Notes under the pieces: model-generated
Database searches by the model: none
What the model was told of the DNA's origin: nothing
What the model saw: only the letters and a program-made list of their open reading frames with translations
NCBI RefSeq assembly: GCF_033807715.1
Contig: NC_084607.1
Span: 14,334,441 to 14,398,440, forward strand
Length of the DNA: 64,000 nt
Reading direction: 5' to 3'
Source of the DNA: Cololabis saira
Lineage: Eukaryota > Chordata > Actinopteri > Beloniformes > Belonidae
Position numbers and translations under genes: made by a program
Shown: positions 23,326 through 36,500 of the stretch, piece after piece
Layout: each line of letters begins with the position of its first letter
Position numbering within the stretch: the first letter of the stretch is position 1

Positions 23326-25660
23326 GTATGATTACTATATTTTGTCTGTAATTGAGCCATAAAATGAATAGTTAAATCATCAACTGAAATTATTAGGCTG
23401 ACAATCATCAGCTAAAATTCCATGAGGGTGAAAGTCATTAGTGGAGTTTGTGTTTATGTTTTTTTCCTTGTCATATTTAACATTAACAAGCAGGCATCTT
23501 ACACAACAGTGCGATTCTGAGCAACATTACCTCAGTATCTGAGAAGGGAAACTTTTCAGGGGATTTCTAACCAGTCGCATCACCTTTATGACCTCAGCTT
23601 AATGACAAGTGCAACTTGAAGAAAAACTGAAGCTTCAACTTGTGCTGTGAACTTTGATTTAAGGACATGACGATTTACAGAAAGTAGGAGTCAGACAAGG
23701 ACATGGTGACCTTCCTGCTAACAAGCGTCCTGATTAAACTGCATATAACAAAACAATCCTGCTGGTTTTTGTACAGTATACCAGCATCATTTCCTGAGCA
23801 CCAGTGGGTTTGATGGTGTAGAAGTGCAATTGAGTTTTGTTAAGTACGATTTCAAGCACGGTTAGCATCTGTGAAAATCATCCGCCAAAAAGGTTTGCTT
23901 AATTATAAACCTGCAGAAATAGAAGGGTTACTGTACGGGAATCCATTGTACCCACAAAGAACAGGATTTGAGAAACAATAGACGACAGAGCTGTGCCACA
24001 GACTTCCCCAGGTGCAATAAAACCACATGAGCAGAACTGAACTCTGACAATAAAAAATAGAATCGATGGGAGTGCTTCACATCTCCTGCCCCATTGACAG
24101 ATTATTTCATGGATCGCAGCAGACAAAACTGTGGCTCATTCAGCAGAGGGAGTGTCTCAGCTCTCATCGTGTGACATGTTCTTTGGATTACTTTAATGCA
24201 GAGGCTGTTTAAGATCAGGAGCAGAATTAGACAGACAGTGCAGGTCATGGGGATGTAGCAGCTTGACATACTGCAGATGCCAAAAAAGAGACAAGGAGAT
24301 GGGGAGATTCACATAATCGAAGTAATTATCAGACGTAAATGAACAGAAAGTGCAACCATCTCAAACGAACAAAGTGATTTCACAGATCACTGATACCCTT
24401 TTTCTGGAGATGGCAAATTAATGGCTGCACTATATATTCTTTTTTTTTTCTTTCCTGTACTGCAAGTCCTCCTGAGTGCAATAACACTGAGTGTAAGGGC
24501 TTGCCAGCAAAGAGGTGAAATCGTTTTCTGCCCTGGATGTAAAGTAAATGAGGGAACTGATAATGAGATTCGCTTAATTGTAAATTAACAGAAACTTGTT
24601 AATAGGGTTCTGTTAATTTAAGATTTATTTCCTTATTGATTCCTTTACTCCTTTTGCAGTGTGTGTAAAATGATGTTAGGGGATAGTTACCAGAATTGAA
24701 TCAATAGTGTGCCATTAATCAAGCTGGAGATCGTGAATTAGGATGCAGGTTTAGTTTATGTGAGCAGTAACCTAGAAAACCGAGTTTATACAGACTGTTA
24801 TTGATGCGGTGGTGTTGATATTACGCCACTGCACTGATTCATGTTTCGGTATGTCTTATGAAAGGGAAATGTTTGTGCTTCAGAAACCGGTGGGATGTAA
24901 ATGTTTCAAATAAATAAATAAAAAATAAATAAATAAAAGACAATAGATTTCAAGGAGCCCCCTAATTAACATCTATTGGATTGGTTTGTTCAGTCAATAC
25001 ACAACAGTGAATTCTGGAAACAGTCCTTCAGAAGCTTATTGAACAAGCAATTTGAATCTATGGAGATTCCTGCAGGGAGTGTACAATTTATTATCCTGTA
25101 TAAGCTGCCTCTGTGAATTTGCATCACTGCAGTCTTACCATACATTCTGTAAAATTTAAATACTGTTTGTTTCATCCCACCCTCCAGAGTCTTTTCCTAT
25201 TCAAACTTGCCAAGCTGCCACAGTGAATAATGCTTTGTTTTTATTTGTACATTCTGGCACACAGTCTGAAGGTGTTAGTGGTGGAGGTGAGGGCACCAGC
25301 TACCGCAGAGAGAGACAAGTTGGAAAAATATTTGTGCATCCTTTCTGCTTGAGAAAATGTTTGGGAGAAGGCATCATTCTCAAACGATTACCAGCACAGG
25401 TTGCACGTACCTGTCATGCTAAAACAACAGCAAAAAAAAAAAAAACCCAACACTTATGTCTGTATTAGAGATAGGAATGTTACAAATGAAATAACATTTC
25501 AACATAACATTTCTTCTAAATCTTTTAAACTGCACAGTAGGACTTAAACCATTACGCATGCAGCAAAAAGGGACATTTTTAGGTAATTGTCAGTGGGATA
25601 TAGAGCCTAAATAGATAAATGTATAAGTATCTCCTCTTAAATTCTGCAGCATTCATCCCT
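23326..25660. other. Non-coding stretch, nothing recognised
   Basis: No exon or bounded mobile element was found. The segment 24500-24760 has several TTAATT/CTTAATTG words and could be a homeodomain-rich conserved element, but only cross-species alignment could show that. A poly-A run lies at 25432-25446. Confidence 0.4.
24910..24937. repeat. (AAAT)n microsatellite
   Basis: Imperfect TAAA/AAAT tetranucleotide run, seen directly. Confidence 0.9.
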
Positions 25661-25821
25661 GCACTGCAAAAACTAATTTGTACTATTTTGCTAGTTTTAA
25701 GAGTTCTAGTTAGGTACATTTATCTTACCCTATTGGCAAAGATATTTTGCTTAAACGAGACACTTTTAAGTAGATTTAGGAATATATGGCTTATTTCTGG
25801 GGGGGGCTGTTTTTGCAGTGC
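25661..25821 (-). mobile_element. 161-bp MITE, same family as 21855-22011
   Basis: Perfect 13-bp terminal inverted repeats GCACTGCAAAAAC (25661-25673) and GTTTTTGCAGTGC (25809-25821). The interior contains, on the minus strand, TTTAAGCAAAATATCTTTGC, matching the plus-strand interior of the 21855 element. The two therefore lie in opposite orientation. A run of seven G at about 25800 is unusual for the family. Confidence 0.8.
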
Positions 25822-27667
25822 ACAATGAGGCTTGCAGTAATTCACTGCATGAACAGCAACATTTGGGGTAGCAATGTCAAAATTTAGATCATTGCTCATC
25901 TGCATTTGTCAATGATACATCTTCAGATGTGCTAGGACATAACCAGTGACATTCTTGAGGCCATTGGATGTTCCAGGTCTTTAAAATTCATCCAACCTCA
26001 CTCAGGTGAACCAGCTAGGGTTGAAATGATCAGAAGATATTTTGACCCTAGTGGGGCTCAGGTTGGATGTCAATTTTGGCATCCATTCCAATTCAGTACG
26101 AATCAGATCATGACCCATGTGGGTATTTAACATCTGGTTAATATGGCACCCGTGGACAAGTCAATACAGGACCTATTTTTTAACCCATTTATAAGTCTAT
26201 GCATGTTGGCTCGATTGTGAATGCAACATACTGAAGTTATGCAATTGTATTTCTGCCGAGGGATTTGAGCTAAATATGGAGATTTGCAAATTAATTAACT
26301 TTATTTTATAGTGAAATCTAACAGATATGTATTTTAACATTGTTAATTCACCTTTGATATTAAACCCAGTATTACATCATGGCTTATCCTGCAGCACAGA
26401 TAAAGACAAGCTACAGTAAATACCACCATAACATACAAAATATTAACATACCATGTAGTTTTTCCTCAATATTGTGTTCTCTGTTTCTACTCTGCTGCTC
26501 CATCTTAGCAAAACATTGCTAATTCCCTGAATCTTGCTTAAGTTTTTGCCCCAGGGTGTAGAAATTACTTTAATCCTCCTCCTTTAGTCTCTTTGAAAAG
26601 CAAAATAAAGGGTGTGATTTGCAGCCTTTGAGATGTGAGCTCCCTAATCAGCTGCAGAATCCTGTAAATATTCGGGCCTTTTGATAGCATCCGCACACAT
26701 CTTTCCTTGGCAAGAAAAGAAAAATATTGTCTGCAAATGATGCAAATGATTGGTCAGAGCACACGCATACCCACAATTACTTTAGCCAGAGCAAGGAACA
26801 GAAGGAGGTGCGAGATTTCTGTGAGATGCTTCCTTCCAAACATTCTGTACCCTCTGCGCTCCACATTTGTTTTAGTGTCATCTAAGAACCACGGTTTCTG
26901 CACTCTACTGGAGACGATCGGATTAACCGTACACACTCCTTATCTTTAGTTTGCTCAATTTTCAGTGCAATTACTTATACCGAGAAGACAAACCACAAAG
27001 TAAAACCTACACGCAGCCACAATCTTAGGCAGCCTTATCATCTCGTCCAAACCAGCTCAAGCTGCAAAACACCAACTTGTGCTGAGCGTCACCCTAAATT
27101 AAAGAGAAAAGTATTTAGCCGCCCTCACAATTAGAAGGAGACACTGAGCCGAGTTTGGCTCCATTGCCTGAAGTTATTAGCTCACGGTAATTAAGTTTGT
27201 ATTATTCTCCCCCAACATCAAAATGAATTTTTCCAGTACTCCATCAATGTGAAACGGGCATTTGCTAGTCTGACTTTTGGAGATATGCACGTTCTGACCC
27301 TGCGAGGTTATGAAGAAAGAGAGCCGGGAGGGTGGGAGAGGGTTACACGGAGGATAGAGACTGTCCTTGGCAAACTCAAAACCTTGCCAACGACTTTAAA
27401 AGGTCTGTCAGTGTCTCAGTAGGATTTGTGATCGCAAAGCTATGGGATTTGAATATCTGAGACTCAACTGTGACAAGGAGCGCATAAAGGAATAGAAATC
27501 TGTTTATGTAAATCAGAGTAAGACTTAAAAACAAGGGTGCTGGACTCAGATGGCCAACTTCATCCTTCATTTTTTTGTAAAGAATAATATTGATGCAGCA
27601 GTTCGTTCATGGCTCTGATATCAACTAAGACCTTGGGCAGAAGAAAAGACTGTCTAATTCTCCATCT
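25822..27667. other. Non-coding stretch, possible conserved elements
   Basis: No exon or mobile element was recognised. Segments 26560-26700 and 27080-27260 lack repeat character and are dense in TAATTA/GGTAATTAAG/AATTAAAG words with balanced GC, as in developmental enhancers. This is only a compositional impression. Confidence 0.4.
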
Positions 27668-28500
27668 TCATTGCATGGTGTATGTTAAAAGTCTGAACAG
27701 AGATGAAGAGGTGGCTTTTTCATAGTTTGGATCCAGGAGTAATCTGGAACTATAACCTCCTCCATGGTTTTTTAAGTCATTGTTACTGTAAAACCCCGTC
27801 ACAAGTACACATTGCAGCCACCTATTGACTTTAAAACTCTGCAGCCTCCTGCCTGAAGGGAGAGGGACAAACAGTGCGTGTGCGGGGTGGGTGTGGTCCT
27901 TCATGATGCAGGAGGCCCTTTTCCTGCATCTGGAGGTGTAAATGTCCGTGGTGGTGGATCGGATGCAACCTGCAGTCCTCTGCAGCCTCCACCACCCTCT
28001 GCAGAGCAGCTGCCGTGCCAGATGCTGGTGCAGGAGCACAGGGCGCTGTAAAATGATGTTAGGACTGGGCCCCGAAGTCCAGCTCGCCTCAACCTCCTGA
28101 GGAAATAGGGGCGCTGGTGTGCCTTCCTAACCAGGCGGGAGGTGTTGCAGCTCCAGGTGAAGTCGTTCGATATGTGGATGCCCTGAAGCTGGAGACCACT
28201 TCCACCGCTGTCGCTCCAATGTGCAGGGGAGGGAGGGGAGGGTGTCTGCCCTTTCTAAAGTCCACCATCATCTCCTTGGTCTTTTTCATATTGATGCAGA
28301 GAGGTTGTTTCCTCTACATCAACCCTCCAGGTGTTCCAATCCCTCCTGTAGTCAGACAAAATCGCAGAGGCGTCCAACCACAGTGTATCATCTGCAAACT
28401 TGCCGATCAGGCAGCTCGGATGTTTGGCTGAGCAGTCGTGAGTGACCAGGGTGAACAGGAGAGGGCCCAGCACACAGCCCTGGGTGGATCCAGATCTTGT
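27668..28500 (-). mobile_element. L2-like LINE, 3' half with FADD motif
   Basis: Minus-strand reading, from high to low coordinate, gives GCVLGPLLFTLVTHDC, then LIGKFADDT with the reverse transcriptase catalytic FADD box (about 28400). Then come KTKEMMVDFRKGR, the region of TSFYSALCSCTSIW (thumb), and finally TDIYTSRCRKRASCIMKDHT and HPAHALFVPLPSGRR near 27830-27930. The order and wording fit the L2-type fish LINE. The 5' end is cut just upstream of motif C, and several frame changes break the frame. Confidence 0.88.
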
Positions 28501-30199
28501 AAAACTACACCATCACAGGAAAACCCCCTATGAATTGCTTCTGGCCTGGTTGGCAGGGTAATAAAAATGCCAACGAGGACAGTACGAGTCAAAAATGTAG
28601 ACATATTAATTTTAATCAAGTAAATGTCCAATCCATTGACCGTTGCTAGACTTATCCTACCGTTTTTAATATATCTGTCCAAATCATCATTATAATGAAT
28701 AGAACGTACTATAATATAATTATGTATAGTGTTATAATACAATACACGTCCAAAATGTCTACATATTGTTTTAAATATTGACTGTTTATCATGTAAATAG
28801 CACTAAAGTTAGTTAGCCTTACTTGCTCAGTCACACTCCTCAAGAGGAACACAAACTTTAAAAGCGTGATTACTCCCAAATGTTTAGAGCTGTGACAGGA
28901 AAGATGAATAACCAAATTTAATTAATTGGTTATGTGCCAGACAAGATTTCTGACCATTTGTAGGCTATAAAGGGACTCCAAACGGCGAGGACGGGAGGTA
29001 CTGCAGCAATTAAAGCAGCAGCAATCTTGCTGACACCACCAACTCAGCTGAGTTCTGATGATTCAACCACACATGCTTTTGGGGATCAAATAAAAAACAC
29101 ACACTCTCACACACATACAGAGAGAGAGACAGAGAGAGAGTCTCAGAGGACAGTGAGGACACCTCCAGTTGTTTACTCTCTATTTGAACAGAAACAGGCT
29201 TTTTTTTCTTCTTTTCTTCTGAATCCATAGCTTGCAAGTATTTGTAAAATGTGGAATATCTGTTTACTCAAATCAAGTGTGAAAAATTCAGTTTCCCATT
29301 GGCATTATTTTCAACTCAAGCTTAAGGGGTTATTACACTCTTTCATTAAGTCGAAATAAAATTGTTTGCGAGACATCACTTCTGTTCTAATTAGAAATCA
29401 TACATGAAATGAAATATCTCCTCGTCACAAACCAACACTGGCTCTGTGAGAGCTTTACCTTCCCTGTGCTCATCTCTCACTGTTCTCTAAAGCTGACATA
29501 AACATCATAACTACAGTGGGAGTGAAAGGATATTGTTTGTTGAGAGACAAAAAAAAAAAAAAAAAAAATCAAAACCTAATTTTGTCACCATCTTCATACC
29601 TTGAAAATGATCTATAATTCAGAACTTCGCTCTTGCAACAAAAAAAATCATCTTTTTTTCCCCCCTGTCAGCGACAATGATATAAAACACATAACTCTCA
29701 CAAAAACAAATAAGCAGCGCAGGAACACATGTACAATAAAATGCAGGAGAGCCTCTGAGGGACGGTGCAGGCTCCACTTGTTCTGTCAGAGCAGCACAGA
29801 GCTGAGAAGGCAGCTAAAATAAACACAGGCTTCTCACAACTCTGGTAAAAGCTCGTACCCTTTATTAATTCAGTGGTCTTTACAGTGTTTCTGGATGACT
29901 CTAGGTCCGCCTGTCAGTGTTTCTCTGCGTATAAATAAATTAAACACAATTGCAACTGGAGCTCTAGACACTGACGACTGTAACGAGCCAGACGGAAATT
30001 TCTTTTTCATCCCTTTAACTTCACTTTGTATTTTAACATGGATTCGAAAGACACCGCATCTTATTTTACACCGACTTGAGTTGCTTACTTCAGTCGTTGC
30101 TTGTGGTCGGGTGTTTGCATGATGTGCAAACTTAAGTATTGTGTATCTGCTTCACTCTGCATGAGCTTGTAAAATGCAGCTTAATGAGCAGAGAGACTT
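28501..30199. other. Non-coding stretch with simple repeats
   Basis: No gene was recognised. It contains a poly-A run at 29551-29569 and the CA/GA compound repeat listed separately. The open frames here are short and without motifs. Confidence 0.45.
29096..29143. repeat. Compound (CA)n/(GA)n microsatellite
   Basis: Imperfect CA dinucleotides grade into GAGAGA repeats, seen directly. Confidence 0.9.
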
Positions 30200-30440
30200 A
30201 TGGTGGCTCAAAGGTTAAAGCAGCAGGCATCTGGGATGTTAATGAAAACTCTCTTCCCCTCACTCATTAGGCTACCCACCTTTGAGGTGTCCTTGAACAA
30301 GGAACTTAATCCTGCTGAGTGGCCCAGACCGAGGAACTGGAACTGTGGTTGTATCTGCATGGTCCCTGGTGTGGATTTGTGGAGCTGCAGGGAAAGAATC
30401 AGACGCCGGACATACCTACCCTTGTTAAATTAAGCTTCAG
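30200..30440 (+). repeat. Decayed SINE-like repeat
   Basis: The opening GGTGGCTCAAAGGTTAAAGC resembles a polymerase III A-box head of the TAGTGGCTCAGTGGTTAGAGC type. About 90 bases on, GAGGTGTCCTTGAACAAGG is followed by AACTTAATCCTGCTGAGTGG, which matches a phrase I recall from a common fish SINE. No target duplication or clean end was found. Confidence 0.5.
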
Positions 30441-30582
30441 TTGTTGTCTTGCAACAATCATTTTTGTTATTTGTGTAATTGTCCTGTCTATTTACTTCTA
30501 CTGAACTGTCCTGGCCAGCCATTCACTCTTTAAAAAATATCTTCAAAAGAGAAAACAATAAATAAGTAAAAATGGACGATCC

Positions 30583-31130
30583 TTAAGATGCATATAAAAG
30601 AAACAGTGATTTTGTCTTTTGTAAGTATACATCCACTCCAGCTTTCAAGGGCAGCAACACATTCCAAACAACTTTTACAAGTTTGTAATATTGCCATTCT
30701 TTCTCAAAATGCGTTTTTTTCTTTATGGCACTGAGGATGAAGCACTTCAGGTGTTTGATTTGTGCCATTCCTTCTGCAGATACGTTCTAACCTGTGCAAC
30801 AGCGCAGAGTAGTTGTTATCGCATTTTTCAATTCAAAAATCCTCCGCAAATTCTGCACTGGGAGCAGGTCTGAACTGCGGGCACACGTCGGCCGGGCCCC
30901 TGTACCTTCCTCTTCCTCAGCCATGTCTTTGTAATGTGTGCAGAATGGGGCTCTACGTTGTCTTGTTTAAAAATGCATGGACATCCCTAGAAAAGATGTC
31001 GTCTGGAAGGCAGCATATGCTGCTCTAAAATTTCAAAGCACTTTAAATGCATTAATGCTGCCATCACTGGAGTGTAATTCGCCTTTGCCAAGGACACCAA
31101 TACAACCCAGTAGCACCACAGACACTGTCA
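30583..31130 (-). pseudogene. Tc1-like transposase relic, 3' portion
   Basis: Minus-strand reading gives an FKQDNVEPHSAHITKTWLRK-type stretch at about 30890-30965, just where fish Tc1-like transposases have HSAHITKAWLRRKRV, before the catalytic SPDLSPIEN box. That box is not intact here. A YLQKEWHK phrase and a tail EWQYYKLVKVVWNV follow, near 30650-30800. The partner copy at 40030-40530 has the same features on the plus strand. Frameshifts and stops show it is long dead. The high-coordinate end abuts the repeat at 31131. Confidence 0.7.
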
Positions 31131-32157
31131 ATACGGCCCGACCACTGTAAGTGCGAAGGCCCTATTGTATCTGTAGGAATTTTCCCTTTTTTTCCTTTTC
31201 CTTATTTTTCTTCTTCTGACGAAAGGAGGGCCTTTTTGCCCCCCTATATGTGCCCCAAAAGTCACCAAATTTTGCACGCAAGCCAGGCCTGGCGATACAT
31301 TTGATATTTATTGGTTTGCATTAATGGGCGTGGCCTAATGGCTCAACAGCGCCCCCTAGAAAAATTTGTGCCTCAAGCCCCACAATACGGTTTGACGTAC
31401 ATCCATGAAAATCGGTACACACCTGTATCATGTCGCAACTTAAAGAAAAGTCTCTTGGCGCCATGGCCGAAACCGAACAGGAAGTCGGCCATTTTCAATT
31501 AATCATGTAATTTTGGCACAAATTATGCCATTCTTTCGGCAGTTAATACGGCCCGAACCGAAACGTGCAAAGTGTGTTATACATCAAAATGTGCGTCTCC
31601 ATCCTGCGACGACGCGCATTACTTTTCTCAGTTAAAAGCGTTACCGTGGCGACGCTAAACGCCAAAAAGTGCGTCCCCCCTTCATCTGATTGGTCTGTTT
31701 TTGATAGTCCCTATTCTCTGCCACAACTTTTGAACGGGTTGTGATAAAGACATGTGGGTGGTGTCATCGGACTCGGTATTGAGTACTTGACCTTCATTGG
31801 CCTGAATTAGCCCTTTTTCTGATTGGTCGATATTTGATAGATCCTACTTTCTGCCATAACTTTTGAATGGTTTGACATAAAGACTCGTGGGTGGTGTCAT
31901 CTGACTCGGATTTGAGTACTTGACCTTCATTGGCATGAATTAGCCCCGCCACTTCTACTGATTGGTCGATATCTGATAGTTCCTACTTTCTGCCATAACT
32001 TTTGAATGGTTTGATATAGAGAGTCATAGCTGCTGTCATCCGCTAAATGTCCAGGTCTGAAGACATCTATATGCAAGTCATACAAGCGCTTCCACTGCAG
32101 CATGCCTGAATGTGCACAAGGGTGCGAGGGCCCGTACATCGCTGCTTGCAGCTTTAA
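31131..32157 (+). repeat. Unclassified dispersed repeat, copy B (three modules)
   Basis: Same family as 14479 and 53121. The head reads CGGCCCGACCACTGTAAGTG, a diverged form of the GCCCGAGCACTGACAGTG hairpin. The body has CAACAGCGCCCCCTAG and GTCGCAACTTAAAGAAAAG. It then carries three tandem copies of the ~135-bp module, starting at about 31685, 31818 and 31957 (spacing 133 and 139), each with TCTGATTGGTC, TGCCATAACTTTTGAA and GTGGGTGGTGTCATC. The third copy diverges into a unique stretch before the GGGCCCGTACATCGCTGCTT end. This is the longest of the three copies. Confidence 0.85.
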
Positions 32158-33483
32158 TTTGGACTTGTTACTGATAACAGTCTGGGTGATCATGATTGTA
32201 TCCCAGACAACAAAACACCCATTTAGTAAAGATAACAAATATAAGTTCGTCTGACCACAACACACGTTTCTACTGCATACAGTATGTGTTTCCACTGTTT
32301 GATGGTCTATCCCTGATGCCTCCGAGCACAGAGATGTTGACACTCATTTGGAAAATAGATTATTGCGGCAATACGACAATAATTGAGGGTCGCCACAGAC
32401 TAAACTCGCGGCTCCTGCCCAAGCACTCATATATCAGCAGCAATTCCTTTATCCCGTCTGTGGTTCCAAAATCCCATAAACCAAAAGTTCAGAACCAAAC
32501 GGTGTCCAGCTGAGACAGACTCACTGATTCTAATTCTTGTGATACGCGGTCAACGGAGAGTGTGACCACCGCCAAGCTCACCCGACTTCCTAATCCATTC
32601 CAAACAACGCCAGTGAGCTGGTACCTTTCGAATGTTGTGTCCACACCCACAATACACACCCACCGCTCCCAGTGATACAGCACAACACATGCCATCTAAT
32701 GAAGGATATAACCAGTGTGGCTCCTACATACATACTGCATGATTGTCATTTTTTTTCTTCTTTAAATTGTTTCAGTAATCTGTGATGAACTAGTGACCTG
32801 CTATTGCTCTGTGATCTTATTTAGAAGTCTTAGAAGTATCCGAGGTTTGCACATATCGAATAAAACACAAGGACAACTTGAACAGCTGCAAATATTCTGT
32901 ATATCCACATAGACGTTTTGACCTGAATAGATCAAAATGCAAGTAAATGCATATGACAGCCTCACTTATGAGCTTGACGAACACAGAGAAAACCAGGAAG
33001 GTTCAAGGACTGGGAGTAATAACAGCTATCAAGGAACCGTTGTATGACGGGACTGTAAAGTTTGCCATCACCTATTAACGCATGACAATATTACAAGTGA
33101 CGTGATAATACCTGAGTATTTAAATCAGACCTGTCGCCCGAATGATTAGCTGGCGAGCTGTTAGTCATATCACAAACTCTGAGACATCGGTGCAGAAGGA
33201 GGACACAAAATCAACAGAGAAAGGAAGGGCAAACAATTACATTTAAAAAAAACAGCAGCAGACCGAGTTTTAGCGTCTAAACATTATGTTTCAGCTCTAA
33301 AGTGAGACAATTTGTTTTATCTTTGACTCAAAGGCCAACTTTTAAAAAATTGACTGTGCTACCTTTCCTTTTGAATGTTTTTTTTGTGTGTGGTTAGATT
33401 TATATTGTTGAATCAAATTTTAAATTGACTCAGAAATACTTCAAAGCACGGTCAGGGTGAATCATCACACAAGCTTTTGAAGC
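32158..33483. other. Non-coding stretch, possible old repeat at its start
   Basis: The segment 32160-32700 is less AT-rich, and phrases such as GATGTTGACACTCATTTGG feel repeat-like, but I cannot name a family. No exon or RNA gene was seen. Confidence 0.4.
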
Positions 33484-33484
33484 T

Positions 33485-33562
<78 letters not shown>
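33484..33562. repeat. (TG)n(TA)n microsatellite
   Basis: A short TG run passes into about 34 TA dinucleotides, seen directly. Long TA tracts can extrude cruciforms and are unstable in length. The Tyr/Ile-repeat open frames here are artefacts. Confidence 0.97.
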
Positions 33563-33565
<3 letters not shown>

Positions 33566-36500
33566 CCATATATATATTTTTACTTATATACAGTACATCT
33601 TGCGTCTTGGCAGCAAGGTACGCAGCACCAGCTTTAGTCGAGCCGTGTACTACAGCTGCAGCACTGAGCATCCTAAATAGTGCGTATTGGTTGTTTTCTT
33701 CCCTGTTCTTCTGAAATCCCCTTTGTCATTCACCTCAGCTTCGGCTTCACCCGACCAGCTCCTTCTTCTTCTGCTCAGAGCGACTTCGCTAAATTAACCA
33801 TAAAAGCAGAGACATACCAAAGAACCTGAAACGATGTTGTCTGAATGCTCATCTATAGCTCAGAGCATGAGGAAAATTTGAAGTTGCGTTCTTTTTAGAT
33901 CCTACTTTCATCTCAAGCTGGTTTTTTAATTTATTTTGTTTGTAGCAATGTTTTATATTGCAATGTTTTTATGCAAATGTTGACCTTTTAAAGTCAATAG
34001 GGGATACACAATCAAATTGTGTTGTGTGGAAGGAATCTTTTCTAAAAACAAGCCCAAAAAAAAGGTCTGTGGCTCTTTAAGAGTTCATTTGATATGGCTG
34101 CAAATCCCCTCCAGCTCAAAGCTGACAATGTGAACTCTTAACATCACAATTGCTGTCTGTCTCATTTCACAGTCAGGGGAGAGAATCAGGCCAAAGACCT
34201 TGTGGAGTACACTGAATACAGAGCTCAGTGCAGATGCCTCTCACACGTTCACTTTTCCATCACAACATATATAAGAGCTGCAGGACGACCCCACCCGCAG
34301 TCATGTCAAGCTACCAGTTTTCACCAGTGGATGATGAATAATACCAAAGTAACTTATCAGTTGACTTTATTGTGGCAGATATCTGTTACAACTATGACAT
34401 GTCGTGCTACTGTCAGCTATAAGCTGGAGGATGTTTGAGTAGACTTTTGTTTTCCTGGAAGGACTCACAGGCTGCAGAGCTCCAGGTGCTGGGTTACTTT
34501 GGAAACATGAAGCATAATACTGCCTGAATGTTTGCTTTTCAATGCTTAACCCTTTCCTTCCATTCGTTAGAGTGTCAAGGTTACATAGCATGTGTCTTTC
34601 ATGAAAACATAATCGCATATAAACATAAAAAAGTGAGGCTGAGAGTGTTGCTGAGAGATGCTTTAATGCATTATGGTTAATACCATTAGTCCAGGGGTAT
34701 ATAATTATTTTGAAAGTCCAAGCTTTTTTATGTTGTTAAAGTGGAAATCCTTTGGTGTATGTACAGCACACAGCAATTTCTTTCACATTTGCATTGAAGT
34801 GGAGGCTGTCTAAAACCTGTACATAATTATGAAACTACTGTATTGAATACTAATTTTCATATTAAAAAAAAAAATGGTTTAAACCTTTTTTTCTCTGGTT
34901 TTTAAACTTCCCTCGGTGCATAAATCAGTGTGGTTTTAAACTGTTTTAAATCATTTACTCACTGCTAAACAGAACAACCTATAAAGGTTTGAAATGCATC
35001 CAGGCAACACGTTTACATTATGAATGTCTCTCCTTCAGCTGCAAACATCAACACAACGTTTCCAGCGTTTGCTGCATTTAGACACAGACAGGATGCGGCG
35101 CTTCGGGCAACATAGTCTCTCTGCAGGATGTGTAATGGCTAAGATGGTCCAGAGCACAAAATGTAGACGTTTTACAATAAAAGGTTAAGGGATTGTGAAA
35201 TGACTCCACTTTGAGGGCTCCGAAATCCGTGCAAGCCCATGCGCACTGACCTCGTAAAATCATTGCATGGCTGCGTTTTTGCATTTCAAGTCTCCAAAAA
35301 ATGTCACATCTTTCCCTTTGCTAGTTGTTACATGTCTTCTTTTTTCCATCATGTGGAAGTAACTGTCATTAAAGTCATATTGCACAATTATAACCTATTC
35401 AAAAGTGCTTGTTGGTTTAACACCGCAAACTGTCGAGCCAGTGAACTGAGTCTGCAGCTCCAGTCAACCGAATATTGTCCAAGGACTTTTCACTTTTCTG
35501 CCTCACTGTTAGTAATGGGTTAGTTGGGGTTAGACATCAAAAATGCATGGTTAGATTATAAGTTAAACACACAAAGAAAACAGCTTAGTATCAAGCCCTA
35601 TGCAAAACAGCCATCGAAGACAGACCTTTTTTTTATTGTTTGGAAATGAAGACAAATTAATCCATTCAATAAATCTCAGAGCTTTTACCCCTGTGCTTCT
35701 TTCTAGGTGGTCTACATCCCAAAGAAAAGGTGTCTTACTTGTCTGCTCTTTAAATTCAGGCCTGCTAGAAAACGACAGCGTTTGTGCATGACCCTCTTTG
35801 ATGAGTACATACCAGGTATATCTCTTCTAGCGGCACCATCAAGCTCTAATACCTTGTCATTTTCTCATCATCTCCTCTTGCCGGGAAAAAAGACACCTTC
35901 CTTTAAGTGCCTGTGCTGATATTTTTTTGAATGTAGCACATTGTTTGGATTAAGCATTCTCACAGTGATGTGATTTGAGCCGAAAAGACTCTTGCACTAT
36001 AAAACGTCTGTTTGTAAGTGCTCGGTTGAGCCTCTCGGCTGCGAGTTCTCCCCCGCTTTGATGAAAGTGGAGCCATGCCATGCTTGTTGGAGTATCGCCT
36101 TCAGCACCTGGCTGTCACATCAGTGATGACTCTTTCCTCCCAGCGCTTACAGCGTGAGATGTCTTAGTCCCCTTTGAGGCACACAGGACATAATAGTAAC
36201 TCCCCAGAAGAAGTTGGAGGGGCTGAAGGAGGACAATATTAACTGACTGAAACATGAACTTGACACAATGAGGCCTGGTCCATCAGTGCAAAGACCATGA
36301 GAGCTCATGGTCCATTACCTGCTTCCATCCTGTCCAGGCACCTTGCTGCTTTATTCCCACCATCTTCTCTGTGTATGTACTGCTGCTGAGGCCAGTTTTC
36401 ACTTCAACTACTTCTCCCTGTCTGTTCTCATACGGCATTGTTCTCTATCATTCCTCTTAATTCTCTTTATTTATTGACTGTACTCACTGAAGAACTTTTT

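Noticed and set aside
33465..33714. Tyr/Ile-repeat open frames on both strands
   Set aside because: Direct consequence of the TA microsatellite.
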